A stretch of 64,000 bases of DNA. Origin: Bacteroidota bacterium (GTDB lineage Bacteria > Bacteroidota > Bacteroidia > NORP154). Positions 18,410 through 26,899 of this stretch are shown here, in pieces; positions within the stretch are counted from its first letter, which is position 1; the number at the start of each line of letters is the position of its first letter. The stretch covers positions 1 through 64,000 of the forward strand of contig JACZWC010000016.1 of assembly GCA_022572355.1 (NCBI GenBank), given 5' to 3'. The position numbers and the translations under genes were made by a program. The notes beneath the pieces were generated by a model. The model was not told the DNA's origin. It did not search any database and worked only from the letters and a program-made list of their open reading frames with translations.

Positions 18410-20803
18410 ATGAACATGAAAGTTCGGTGCATCCTTCTGGTCGTTTTCTTTTTCATCTTGTTTGGAGCGGGAAATACATTCGCTCAAAAAGCACAGATCA
18501 CCCAAACCATTCGTGGAACTGTTATCGACGCGCAGTCATTATCGCCATTGCCCGGAGCCAATATTGTATTGCTGGGAACGAGTCCTCCGGTAGGATCTTC
18601 AAGTGACGAAAATGGAGAATTCAGAATTGAGAACGTACCCATTGGAAGAAGAGGCGTTCAGGTTACGTTTTTGGGATACAATGCGCTTTCTATTCCCAAT
18701 ATCCTGGTAACTTCCGCCAAGGAGGTTGTTCTGACCATCTCCCTGGAAGAGAAGGTCTTCATGCGGGAGGAGATCGTAATAGTGGCGAAGATCGATAAGT
18801 CCAAGCCGCTGAACCAGATGGCTACTGTAAGCGCCCGTACTTTCTCAGTGGAAGAGACCTCGAGGTATGCAGGCAGCTTTCGAGATCCTGCACGGCTGGC
18901 CTCCAATTTTGCCGGCGTTTCCGGATCGAGTGATCAGCGAAATGATATTATCATAAGAGGGAACTCACCTATAGGAGTGCTGTGGCGATTTGATGATCTG
19001 GATATTCCCAATCCCAATCATTTTACGGTGCAGGGTACTAACGGTGGGCCAATCAGCATACTAAATAACAACCTGCTCACCAACTCCGGATTTTATACCG
19101 GGGCATTTCCAGCAGAGTATGGAAACGCAATTGCCGGAGTGTTTGACCTGAAAATGCGCAATGGTAACAATGAGAAGCGCGAGTTCATCGGGCAATTTGG
19201 AATGAACGGAGCAGAACTTTCCGCAGAGGGCCCTTTTAGTAAAAAGAGCAAAGCATCCTACTTGCTGAGCTACCGATATTCTACCTGGACAATACTGGAT
19301 AAAATGGGTGTCAATTTTGGTGCATCGGGGATTCCGAAATACCAGGACCTGTCCTTCAAGGTAAATATACCGACCAAAAAAGCAGGGATCTTCAAATTAT
19401 TCGGCATAGGTGGCATCAGCGACATCTCTTTATTGGCGGGCTTAAAGGATTCTACGGACAATTCATTTGGGCTAAGTGATAATGAAGACATAGTATATGG
19501 ATCTGACATGGGTGTTGCGGGCATCTCACATACCTACTTTTACAATAATGATATGTACCAAAAGATCATTCTGGCGATCTCAGGTTCTCAACGGAGGGTA
19601 AAAGTTGATACGTTGGCATACATAGGAGCAGAACCAGTAAACATTTACAACGATCATTCTATCCAGGGTAGAACAACCCTTTCATGGACGCTCAACAAAA
19701 AGTTCAATGCCAGACACACGGTTAAAACCGGATTTTATCTCCATCAATTGAACCATGATTTCGATGAAACCTGGTTCAGCGATAAAATATACAAGTGGGT
19801 TACTATCAGGGATCATAAGGGATCAACTGGTTTGGGGCAGGCATTTGTGCAATGGCGTTTTAAGCTGAGAGAGAATGTTACATTGAATTCTGGATTTCAT
19901 TTTCAGTATTTCACCTTGAACAGTTCATACGCGGCGGAACCCAGGGTTGGGTTGAAGTGGGAGATGAGCGAGAAGCAATCCATATCGTTCGGTTACGGAT
20001 ATCACAGTCAACTACAATTGATGGAAGTCTATTACTATGAATCTCGTGACAGCCTCGGGAATACGAATCGGTCAAATGAGCACCTGGGATTTACCAAAAG
20101 TCATCACCTTATGTTGGGATTTGATAGAACCCTAAAACCCAATCTTCGCTTCAAAGGAGAGCTGTATTACCAGTATCTGCACAATGTTCCTGTGTTTGAG
20201 TACAGTCAAAACTCATTTTCTACTGTAAATCTTGGATCCCAGTACGGTGGTTTACCGAGAATGGATTCATTGGCGAATAAGGGAACGGCATACAATTATG
20301 GCGCTGAGTTGACACTGGAGAAATTTTTCGCCAAATCGTACTACTTTTTGCTGACTGTTTCTCTCTATGAATCTAAGTACAGGGGAAGTGATGATGTCGA
20401 GCGAAACACCATTTATAACAGCAATTATATCTTCAATCTACTCGGTGGTAAGGAATTTTCAATCGGAAAGCACAATAGCCTGTCCCTTGATGCCAAATTT
20501 GTCTATGCAGGCGGAAAGAGATATACACCTATTGATTTGGCAGGCTCTCTTGCTGAAGGAGAAGAGGTATTGGTCGATGCTGATGCATTTAGCCTGCAAT
20601 TTGACCCTTATAGCAGGATAGATGCCAGGTTGAGCTTCAAACACAATGCAAAAAAGGTCACCCATGAGATTGCCTTTGACATACAGAATATTGCCAATCG
20701 GAAGAATATCCTGCTCTATCAGTACAACAACCGTACACGCCAGATTGATACAGAGTATCAGCTGGGTATTTTCCCTGTTGCATTGTACCGGATAGAGTTC
20801 TAG
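18410..20803 (+). CDS. TonB-dependent outer-membrane receptor with carboxypeptidase-regulatory-like N-domain
   Basis: The 797-residue protein has a signal peptide (about 1-26, ending NTFAQ) and a CarboxypepD_reg-like domain (about 35-115, IDAQSLSPLPGANIVLLGT and DENGEFRIENVPIGRRGVQV). A plug follows (about 135-250, NDIIIRGNSPIGVLWRFDDLDIPNPNHF), then a beta-barrel ending YRIEF. The conserved plug phrase RGNSPIGVLWRFDD recurs in a distinct Bacteroidota receptor subgroup of unknown ligand. It lacks a SusD partner. ATG 18410 and ATG 18416 are both possible starts. It may share a transcript with the T9SS cargo gene 35 bases upstream. Confidence 0.92.
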   Translation: MNMKVRCILLVVFFFILFGAGNTFAQKAQITQTIRGTVIDAQSLSPLPGANIVLLGTSPPVGSSSDENGEFRIENVPIGRRGVQVTFLGYNALSIPNILVTSAKEVVLTISLEEKVFMREEIVIVAKIDKSKPLNQMATVSARTFSVEETSRYAGSFRDPARLASNFAGVSGSSDQRNDIIIRGNSPIGVLWRFDDLDIPNPNHFTVQGTNGGPISILNNNLLTNSGFYTGAFPAEYGNAIAGVFDLKMRNGNNEKREFIGQFGMNGAELSAEGPFSKKSKASYLLSYRYSTWTILDKMGVNFGASGIPKYQDLSFKVNIPTKKAGIFKLFGIGGISDISLLAGLKDSTDNSFGLSDNEDIVYGSDMGVAGISHTYFYNNDMYQKIILAISGSQRRVKVDTLAYIGAEPVNIYNDHSIQGRTTLSWTLNKKFNARHTVKTGFYLHQLNHDFDETWFSDKIYKWVTIRDHKGSTGLGQAFVQWRFKLRENVTLNSGFHFQYFTLNSSYAAEPRVGLKWEMSEKQSISFGYGYHSQLQLMEVYYYESRDSLGNTNRSNEHLGFTKSHHLMLGFDRTLKPNLRFKGELYYQYLHNVPVFEYSQNSFSTVNLGSQYGGLPRMDSLANKGTAYNYGAELTLEKFFAKSYYFLLTVSLYESKYRGSDDVERNTIYNSNYIFNLLGGKEFSIGKHNSLSLDAKFVYAGGKRYTPIDLAGSLAEGEEVLVDADAFSLQFDPYSRIDARLSFKHNAKKVTHEIAFDIQNIANRKNILLYQYNNRTRQIDTEYQLGIFPVALYRIEF

Positions 20804-21206
20804 ATTTGCATTAGCAGGAAACTTTCCACAAAGCTCTTGAATGCCAGTTAATTGCCGAAGTGACAAGTGTCATGATCTTGCCCTGTCATTTTCATCCGTC
20901 ATTACTTTTGAACATTGTAGGGTGTAGTGGCTTTTTATTTTTTAAATACGCCTTCAACTGCTCGAAACTCATGTTTTGGATGTCCCCGCTAACCGCATCC
21001 CTGATCTCACGCAGTTGCTGGACCAGGGTCTTTTGTTTCTGTTCCTTAGTCTTCATATTCTAAGATTTTTCTGTATCTATCTATTTCTCTGGTGTAGTTT
21101 AGATGGATTCATTCTTACCGGAAAGACATCAGTGATATAACTGTCATTCCCCTCATTGTAATATATGATCTTATGATCGTACTCAAGCAGATAGCGATGG
21201 CCTTTA
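20804..21206. other. Decayed region holding TA remnants
   Basis: Between the TonB receptor and the antitoxin-like gene lie a 54-codon minus-strand frame (20892-21056) and a toxin C-terminal remnant (21077-21208), described separately. Nothing else supportable is seen. Confidence 0.6.
20892..21056 (-). CDS. Small uncharacterised protein, 54 residues
   Basis: A minus-strand frame starts at ATG 21056 and reads MKTKEQKQKTLVQQLREIRD, then AVSGDIQNMSFEQLKAYLKN, ending with TGA at 20892. The amphipathic helical pattern LREIRDxxSxDIQxMSFEQLKAYL resembles small proteins often found beside toxin genes. The family could not be named. It lies 20 bases downstream of the toxin remnant on the same strand, so it may belong to the same locus. 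It is short and hypothetical, but its composition is protein-like. Confidence 0.5.
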   Translation of the reverse strand: MKTKEQKQKTLVQQLREIRDAVSGDIQNMSFEQLKAYLKNKKPLHPTMFKSNDG

Positions 21207-21208
21207 TT
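21077..21208 (-). pseudogene. C-terminal remnant of a RelE/ParE-type toxin
   Basis: Reading the minus strand from about 21208 gives NKGHRYLLEYDHKIIYYNEG followed by NDSYITDVFPVRMNPSKLHQ and a TAG stop at 21079-21077. This matches the C-terminal half of RelE/ParE mRNA-interferase or gyrase toxins (GHR, KIIYY, DVFPVRMNP). The N-terminal 50-60 residues expected before it are missing, because the antitoxin-like gene abuts it directly. The toxin is therefore probably inactive. It was too short and startless to appear as an ordinary open frame. Confidence 0.7.
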
Positions 21209-21440
21209 AAGCCCTTTTTAGGTCCTTTACAGATTTGACGCGGCCTGCCACGATGTCCTCCTCTGCCTTCTCAGCCCTGGCAAGAAGTTCTTCTTTTGTG
21301 AGTAAACTGCCCTGCGGAGCATATGCGGCCAATTCGTTTTGTTCATCAGCTTTAATCATTGCGTGGATGATTGTCAACAGGCGACTATCCCCCTTATCCA
21401 CATAATTCCTGATGTCTTCTTTTATTTCGGCGATGCTCAT
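21207..21440 (-). CDS. Antitoxin-like protein of a type II TA locus
   Basis: The 77-residue protein has an N-terminal helix (SIAEIKEDIRNYVDKGDSRLLTIIHAMIKA) and an acidic C-terminus (AEKAEEDIVAGRVKSVKDLKRA), the usual layout of small Bacteroidota antitoxins. It has its own promoter box. Directly downstream on the same strand is a truncated RelE/ParE toxin, which supports the antitoxin reading. The toxin fragment overlaps the last two bases of this stop codon. With its toxin broken, the gene may be a leftover or an orphan antitoxin. Confidence 0.7.
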   Translation of the reverse strand: MSIAEIKEDIRNYVDKGDSRLLTIIHAMIKADEQNELAAYAPQGSLLTKEELLARAEKAEEDIVAGRVKSVKDLKRA

Positions 21441-21457
21441 TATTTGTTGAGTTTATA

Positions 21458-21465
21458 CAAAGTTA
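21458..21465 (-). promoter_or_regulatory. Predicted -7 promoter box of the TA locus
   Basis: Minus-strand TAACTTTG matches TAnnTTTG, 17 bases upstream of the antitoxin ATG at 21440. Confidence 0.5.
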
Positions 21466-21589
21466 ACGGTTTTTGGGTGCATTTGGTTTCATTTACTCAG
21501 CGTAGACGAGTATCTCCTCGTTATAATGAATAAATACAGGAGTTTGGTGTAGGATTGAATACCGGGCTCATTTATAACAACTTACCATG

Positions 21590-21623
21590 TTGAAACCCTA
21601 TCGGGGCTTTATTCGTATCTTTG
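21590..21623 (+). promoter_or_regulatory. Predicted promoter of purB
   Basis: TTG at 21590-21592 and TATCTTTG at 21616-21623 are separated by 23 bases, a good Bacteroidota -33/-7 pair. The ATG follows at 21649. Confidence 0.6.
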
Positions 21624-21648
21624 CAGCCTCAAAACAGAGGTTAACCAG

Positions 21649-22992
21649 ATGGAATTAACACCGTTAAATGCAATTTCTCCGATAGATGGGAGATACCGAA
21701 AGATTACGGAGCAACTTTCCGCTTACTTTTCGGAATCTGCCCTGATGAAATACAGGGTGATGGTAGAAGTGGAATACTTTATTGCACTCTGTGAATTGCC
21801 CTTACCTCAGCTTCAGAGTGTAGATAAATCCAGTTTCTCAGCAATGAGAAATGTGCATATAAACTTTACCGAAGAAGATGCACAGGCTATCAAGGATATT
21901 GAGAAGAAAACCAACCACGATATTAAGGCGGTGGAATACTTCGTTAGGGAGCAATTTACCAAACTAGGATTAGACAAATCTGTGAGCTTCATTCACTTCG
22001 GATTGACCTCCCAGGATGTTAACAATACCGCCATTCCTAAGTTATTAATGGATTCTTTAAATGATATTTACTATCCAGTTGTAAATGAGTTAGTTAAAGT
22101 GTTAGAAGGCTTTTCAAATCAGTGGAAAAATGTGGCGATGTTGGCACGCACTCACGGACAGCCTGCATCGCCCACCAGAATGGGTAAAGAGATCATGGTT
22201 TTTGTGGAGAGATTGAAGGTTCAATTGGATCAGTTAAGTAGAGCTCCGCACTCCGCCAAATTTGGTGGAGCAACAGGTAATTTCAATGCACACCACGTAG
22301 CCTATCCAGAAATTGATTGGGTCGCCTTTGCCAATAAGTTCGTGAATGAGACCCTTGGCCTTCAGCGCAGTCAAACCACCACGCAAATCGAGCATTATGA
22401 TAACCTGGCGGCAATCTGTGATAACCTGAAGCGCATCAACAATATTATTATCGATCTGGACAGAGATATGTGGACCTATATTTCCATGGATTACTTCGGG
22501 CAAAAGATCGTGGAGGGCGAAACCGGATCTTCGGCTATGCCTCATAAGGTAAACCCTATTGACTTTGAGAATTCAGAAGGCAATGCCGGTATGGCAAATG
22601 CAACCTTCGAGCACTTCTCATCCAAGTTGCCTATCTCCAGATTACAACGTGATCTCACCGACTCTACTGTACTCAGAAACCTGGGTGTTCCAATGGGACA
22701 CACTTTGATCGCTTTTAAATCGTTATTAAAGGGCCTGAGTAAGCTAATCTTAAATGAAGAGGTGATTACGAATGATTTAAACAACCATCCTGCGGTGGTA
22801 GCTGAGGCAATTCAGACCATTTTGAGAAGAGAAGGCGTATCCGATGCATATGAGAAGCTAAAAGATCTGACCAGATCGGGTCAAGGCTTGAATGGAAATA
22901 TTTATACTGAGTTCATTACGCAGCTGGATATCTCGGAAGAAGTGAAAGATGAATTAAGAGCGATCTCCCCCAGTAACTATACCGGAATCTGA
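21649..22992 (+). CDS. purB: Adenylosuccinate lyase
   Basis: PurB cleaves SAICAR and adenylosuccinate, releasing fumarate, in purine synthesis. The 447-residue protein carries the fumarase/aspartase superfamily signature GSSAMPHKVNPIDFENSEGN with the catalytic flexible loop. It also has the N-terminal ISPIDGRYR motif, the HFGLTSQDVNNTA segment, and ARTHGQPASPTRMGKE. The length and IDGRYR opening match the E. coli-type PurB subgroup. It has a clear promoter, and an ABC exporter gene begins 25 bases downstream. Confidence 0.97.
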   Translation: MELTPLNAISPIDGRYRKITEQLSAYFSESALMKYRVMVEVEYFIALCELPLPQLQSVDKSSFSAMRNVHINFTEEDAQAIKDIEKKTNHDIKAVEYFVREQFTKLGLDKSVSFIHFGLTSQDVNNTAIPKLLMDSLNDIYYPVVNELVKVLEGFSNQWKNVAMLARTHGQPASPTRMGKEIMVFVERLKVQLDQLSRAPHSAKFGGATGNFNAHHVAYPEIDWVAFANKFVNETLGLQRSQTTTQIEHYDNLAAICDNLKRINNIIIDLDRDMWTYISMDYFGQKIVEGETGSSAMPHKVNPIDFENSEGNAGMANATFEHFSSKLPISRLQRDLTDSTVLRNLGVPMGHTLIAFKSLLKGLSKLILNEEVITNDLNNHPAVVAEAIQTILRREGVSDAYEKLKDLTRSGQGLNGNIYTEFITQLDISEEVKDELRAISPSNYTGI

Positions 22993-23017
22993 TTAAACAT
23001 TCCCTAAAACAGCTTTA

Positions 23018-24856
23018 ATGAAGGATATTGTTAGAATACTTGGGTATGTCCGGGCGTACATGAGTTCTGCTGTACTCAACATTGTATTCAATTTACTCTC
23101 CATCATATTCAATGTCTTCTCGCTGGGGATGATCTTTCCATTCCTCGGATTGCTATTTGGCCAGCAGGAATTGGTAACCGTAAAACCTCCTCTCGAGTTA
23201 AACGTCGATTCACTGCTTGGAAATTTCTTCTATCAGCTCAGTTCCGTAATTGCTCCAACTGGTGAAATAACTCCGGAAGGACAAGTGAGCGGCCTCGTGT
23301 TCATCTGCGTGCTGGTAATAGTTCTGTTCTTCCTGAAAAACTTGTTTCGTTACCTGGCCTTGTATTTTATGTCGCCAATTAGATATGGTGTTGTACGAGA
23401 TATACGTGAGGAGTTGTACGCCAAATTGCTCTCTCTGCCCTTGTCCTATTTCTCTGAGAGACGAAAAGGCGATATCATTTCAAGAATGACAACTGATATT
23501 TTGGAGATAGAAGTTTCCATTATGAATTCCCTTGAGGTGGTATTCAAGGAGCCGCTCACGATCGCAGCATATCTCGGTGCAATGGTATTCATGAGTCCGG
23601 AGCTCACCCTGTTTGTATTTATCCTGTTGCCCATAAGTGGCTACCTGATAGGTATAATCGGAAAGAGTCTCAAGAAAACATCCGCCAAAGGACAGGAAAG
23701 AATAGGCCGGATAATTTCCGTAATTGAGGAAACACTGACAGGAATTAGGATTATCAAAGCATTTACAGCAGAAAAGAAAACCAAAAGCAAATTTGACGAG
23801 GAGAACAACAGCGCAATGAAATTGTTTATCAGGATGTTGCGAAAACGGGACTTGTCTTCCCCAATGAGTGAATTTTTGGGTATAATGGTGATGGTGGTTA
23901 TTATTTGGTTCGGAGGCCAATTGGTACTCGATGTAGAGAATCCTATGGACGCAAAGCTCTTTATTACTTACCTGTTTTTCTTTTCTCAAATAATATCACC
24001 ATCAAAATCATTTGCAACTGCTTATTACAATGTGCAAAAGGGAGCTGCTTCTTTGGACCGGGTGCAAGTAATAATGGCGGCCGAGGAAAAGATAGTAGAG
24101 AAGCCTGATGCGGTGACGATCACATCGTTTGAGAAAGAGATAGAGTTTAGAAATGTATCCTTTGCCTATGATGAAACACCTACATTAAAAAATATCAACC
24201 TCATCATCCCGAAAGGCAAGACCATCGCATTGATCGGACAATCAGGCGGAGGCAAGACTACGCTTGCCAATATGCTGCCCAGATTTTATGATCTCGATGA
24301 AGGTGATTTATTGATAGATGGCGTTTCTATAAAAGACCTGAAGCTTAAAGATTTGAGAAAGCTCATGGGTATCGTTACACAGGACTCAATTCTTTTCAAC
24401 GATACAGTTTCAAATAATATTGCATTCGGAATAGAGAATCCAGATGAAGAGAAGATCATGGCTTCCGCCAAAATAGCCAATGCACACAATTTCATTATGG
24501 AGTTGGAACATGGATATCAAACCAATATTGGTGATAGCGGCAACAAGCTTTCGGGCGGACAGCGACAGCGTTTGAGCATTGCCAGGGCTATCTTGAAGAA
24601 TCCTCCTATCCTGATCCTAGACGAAGCCACTTCTTCGCTGGACTCTGAATCTGAAAAAATGGTACAGGATGCAATCTTTAAACTAATGAAGGATAGAACA
24701 TCTCTTGTAATCGCCCACCGTTTGTCCACTATTAAGAGTGCAGATGAGATCGTGGTAATTCAGGAAGGGGAAATAGTCGAACAAGGAGATCACGAATCTC
24801 TGATAGCGCTAAATGGTGCTTATAAAAAGCTTTATGACTTGCAGACCTTTGCTTAG
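23018..24856 (+). CDS. MsbA-like ABC exporter (fused permease and ATPase)
   Basis: The 612-residue half-transporter has an N-terminal six-helix exporter domain (about 10-330) and a C-terminal nucleotide-binding domain (about 365-610). Walker A GQSGGGKTT, signature LSGGQRQR, Walker B ILILDEATSSLD and the H-loop IAHRLSTI are all present, so it should be active as a homodimer. Lipid A-core or lipid flipping, as in MsbA, is the usual role for this type in Bacteroidota, but multidrug export cannot be excluded. It starts 25 bases after purB and may be co-transcribed. Confidence 0.9.
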   Translation: MKDIVRILGYVRAYMSSAVLNIVFNLLSIIFNVFSLGMIFPFLGLLFGQQELVTVKPPLELNVDSLLGNFFYQLSSVIAPTGEITPEGQVSGLVFICVLVIVLFFLKNLFRYLALYFMSPIRYGVVRDIREELYAKLLSLPLSYFSERRKGDIISRMTTDILEIEVSIMNSLEVVFKEPLTIAAYLGAMVFMSPELTLFVFILLPISGYLIGIIGKSLKKTSAKGQERIGRIISVIEETLTGIRIIKAFTAEKKTKSKFDEENNSAMKLFIRMLRKRDLSSPMSEFLGIMVMVVIIWFGGQLVLDVENPMDAKLFITYLFFFSQIISPSKSFATAYYNVQKGAASLDRVQVIMAAEEKIVEKPDAVTITSFEKEIEFRNVSFAYDETPTLKNINLIIPKGKTIALIGQSGGGKTTLANMLPRFYDLDEGDLLIDGVSIKDLKLKDLRKLMGIVTQDSILFNDTVSNNIAFGIENPDEEKIMASAKIANAHNFIMELEHGYQTNIGDSGNKLSGGQRQRLSIARAILKNPPILILDEATSSLDSESEKMVQDAIFKLMKDRTSLVIAHRLSTIKSADEIVVIQEGEIVEQGDHESLIALNGAYKKLYDLQTFA

Positions 24857-24874
24857 CAGGAAGTAGTTTATTCG

Positions 24875-24882
24875 TAACTTTA
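24875..24882 (+). promoter_or_regulatory. Weak -7-like promoter box before the TIM-CBS operon
   Basis: TAACTTTA differs from TAnnTTTG only at the last base and is 13 bases before the ATG at 24896, which would give a very short leader. Low certainty. Confidence 0.3.
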
Positions 24883-24895
24883 CCACCTATTTAAT

Positions 24896-25903
24896 ATGAA
24901 AATATCTGCCTCCATATATTCAAGTACATCTCAGGATCTACCTGAGATAATAAAGGATTTGGATGATCACCAAATCGACCTGTTTCATGTGGATTGCAAT
25001 GATGACATCAGTGTTTTCAAAGATATTGAGGTAATCAGACAGTACAGCGATAAGCCGGTAGACCTGCACATTATCACTTCTGAGCCTGAAAAGTATTACA
25101 ACCTCATTGCCGAGCATAAGGTGGAATATGTAACCTTTCAATATGAAAATCTAAAGGAATCGCTACAAATACCCGATAACATCAAATCTATTCTCGGCCT
25201 GGCAATAACTTCAGATACGGATATTTCAGTTTTCGAACGTTATGAAGATCAATTTTCATTCATTTTGTTCATGGCAACAGTGCCGGGGCAGAGCTCAGGG
25301 GTATTTGATAAGCAGAATTTTAGAAAGATCAGAAAATTCAGAAGCCTTTATCCGGATAAGAAAATTCATGTGGACGGAGGTGTTAATGCTGAGGTATCCT
25401 TTATTCTCAGGAATATGGGAGTATTCGCGGCTGTTTCAGGCTCCTACCTGTTCAATTCAAAACAGCTAAGTTCAGCGCTTCTCAATCTGAAAACCAATGA
25501 AATTGAGTCGCATTTCAAGGTGGAGGATTTTATGCGATCTGCGGACGAAATTCCGATTCTAGGTCCAAAAAATCGTACTTTTAAGGAGGTATTGCAGTCC
25601 ATCGACGATTTCAAATTGGCTTTTACCATTTTGGTAGATGCTGATGGTAAGCTGGAGGGATTGATAAGCAATGCAGATGTTAGAAAGGGATTGCTGAAAC
25701 ACATGGATAATCTAAACGATATTCGGGTGGACGAGATCATCAATAAGAGTCCAGTAATAATTGAAGATAATAAAACAGTGATAGAGCTGTTAAAACATAT
25801 AAAATCACATAACTTCCCCATTTCATATTTACCTGTTGTTCACAGCGACAATACTGTAACCGGGGTTGTAACGTTTATAAACCTTATTAAGGGAGAATTA
25901 TGA
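24896..25903 (+). CDS. Ribulose-phosphate 3-epimerase-like TIM barrel fused to a KdsD-type CBS pair
   Basis: The 335-residue protein opens like ribulose-phosphate 3-epimerase (KISASIYSS against the family's KIAPSILSA). It keeps the likely metal and catalytic residues His31 and Asp33 (HVDCNDD), His58 (VDLHII) and Asp160 (HVDGGVN). From about residue 210 it becomes a pair of CBS domains. Their first segment, VEDFMRSADEIPILGPKN, closely follows the CBS region of arabinose-5-phosphate isomerase KdsD. I do not know this fusion. A regulated pentose- or ketose-phosphate epimerase is the simplest reading. The MDG of epimerases is replaced by NDD, so activity could differ. Its stop overlaps the next gene's start by 4 bases (ATGA). 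Confidence 0.75.
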   Translation: MKISASIYSSTSQDLPEIIKDLDDHQIDLFHVDCNDDISVFKDIEVIRQYSDKPVDLHIITSEPEKYYNLIAEHKVEYVTFQYENLKESLQIPDNIKSILGLAITSDTDISVFERYEDQFSFILFMATVPGQSSGVFDKQNFRKIRKFRSLYPDKKIHVDGGVNAEVSFILRNMGVFAAVSGSYLFNSKQLSSALLNLKTNEIESHFKVEDFMRSADEIPILGPKNRTFKEVLQSIDDFKLAFTILVDADGKLEGLISNADVRKGLLKHMDNLNDIRVDEIINKSPVIIEDNKTVIELLKHIKSHNFPISYLPVVHSDNTVTGVVTFINLIKGEL

Positions 25904-26898
25904 TCATTCATTTAAAAGGCAGTGTTTCTGAGGAGGATGTAAAAAGAATTGCAGAAGAGTTAAGTGCATTTAGCTTCAGAAAGAATGGCCACTCAGTGCT
26001 GGTTACTTCATCTGCTATAAAAGAGCTGGATGAAAAACATGGAGAGTATGTAGAGGAGCACTTTCCTTTTGGTTCTGATATGCAGCTTGCCAGCCGCGAC
26101 TATATATCAGAAACGCGCTCAATTACAATAGGAAATAATAAAATTGGCGGGACGCACAACAACACGCTGGTAATTGCCGGTCCTTGTTCTGTAGAGTCTG
26201 AAGAACAGATCACGCAATCGGCTGAATTGATGGTAGAATTGGGTATCTCCACCTTGCGTGCGGGTTGTTACAAACCGAGAACTTCACCATATAGCTTTCA
26301 GGGCCTGGGGTTAGAAGGCCTAAAGTTGTTGGATGAAATGCGTTCCAAATATGGATTGAATATTATCACTGAAGTTCGGGACTCCACTCATGTAGATGAA
26401 ATTATCGAATACGCTGATATAGTTCAAATTGGTGCTAAATCCATGTACGATCATGGAATCTTAAAACGCTGTGGAAAAACAAATAAACCAATTCTTTTAA
26501 AGAGGGGATTTGGAACAACGCTAAAGGAGTTCGTCCAGATGGCTGAGTTCATTTTATCTGGTGGAAATGAGAACGTTATTCTCTGTGAGCGCGGCATACG
26601 CACTTTTGAAAATGATACACGGTTTACGTTGGATCTTTGTGGCGTTGCCTATTTAAAGGAATACACCAACCTACCTATTATTCTCGATCCGAGCCATGCC
26701 ATGGGCTATGCTTATGGAGTAGGGGATTTAGCCCGTGCATGTGCTGCCATGGGAGTAGATGGATTGCTCATTGAAGTACATCCAAATCCTAAGGTGGCAA
26801 AATCTGATGCTTCACAGCAACTCGACCACGCTCAATTCACAGAATTGTTAGGAAGCCTGAAAGTGGTGACTGAATCGGTGGGGCGCACGGTTATCTAA
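25900..26898 (+). CDS. 3-deoxy-7-phosphoheptulonate (DAHP) synthase, type I-beta
   Basis: DAHP synthase condenses phosphoenolpyruvate with erythrose 4-phosphate, the entry step of the shikimate pathway. The 332-residue protein has an N-terminal ferredoxin-like domain (about 1-70, IIHLKGSVSEEDVKRIAEEL) as in the feedback-regulated Thermotoga enzyme. The barrel shows VIAGPCSVES, GCYKPRTSPYSFQGLG, PILLKRGF, ILCERGIRTFE and ILDPSHAMG. The PRTSPYSFQG motif separates it from KDO-8-phosphate synthase. It overlaps the upstream TIM-CBS gene by 4 bases and is 1 base from the downstream HAD gene, so the three are almost certainly one translationally coupled operon. Confidence 0.93.
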   Translation: MIIHLKGSVSEEDVKRIAEELSAFSFRKNGHSVLVTSSAIKELDEKHGEYVEEHFPFGSDMQLASRDYISETRSITIGNNKIGGTHNNTLVIAGPCSVESEEQITQSAELMVELGISTLRAGCYKPRTSPYSFQGLGLEGLKLLDEMRSKYGLNIITEVRDSTHVDEIIEYADIVQIGAKSMYDHGILKRCGKTNKPILLKRGFGTTLKEFVQMAEFILSGGNENVILCERGIRTFENDTRFTLDLCGVAYLKEYTNLPIILDPSHAMGYAYGVGDLARACAAMGVDGLLIEVHPNPKVAKSDASQQLDHAQFTELLGSLKVVTESVGRTVI

Positions 26899-26899
26899 G

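Noticed and set aside
25900..26898. KDO-8-phosphate synthase (kdsA)
   Set aside because: The motif PRTSPYSFQG and the ferredoxin-like N-domain mark a type I-beta DAHP synthase instead.
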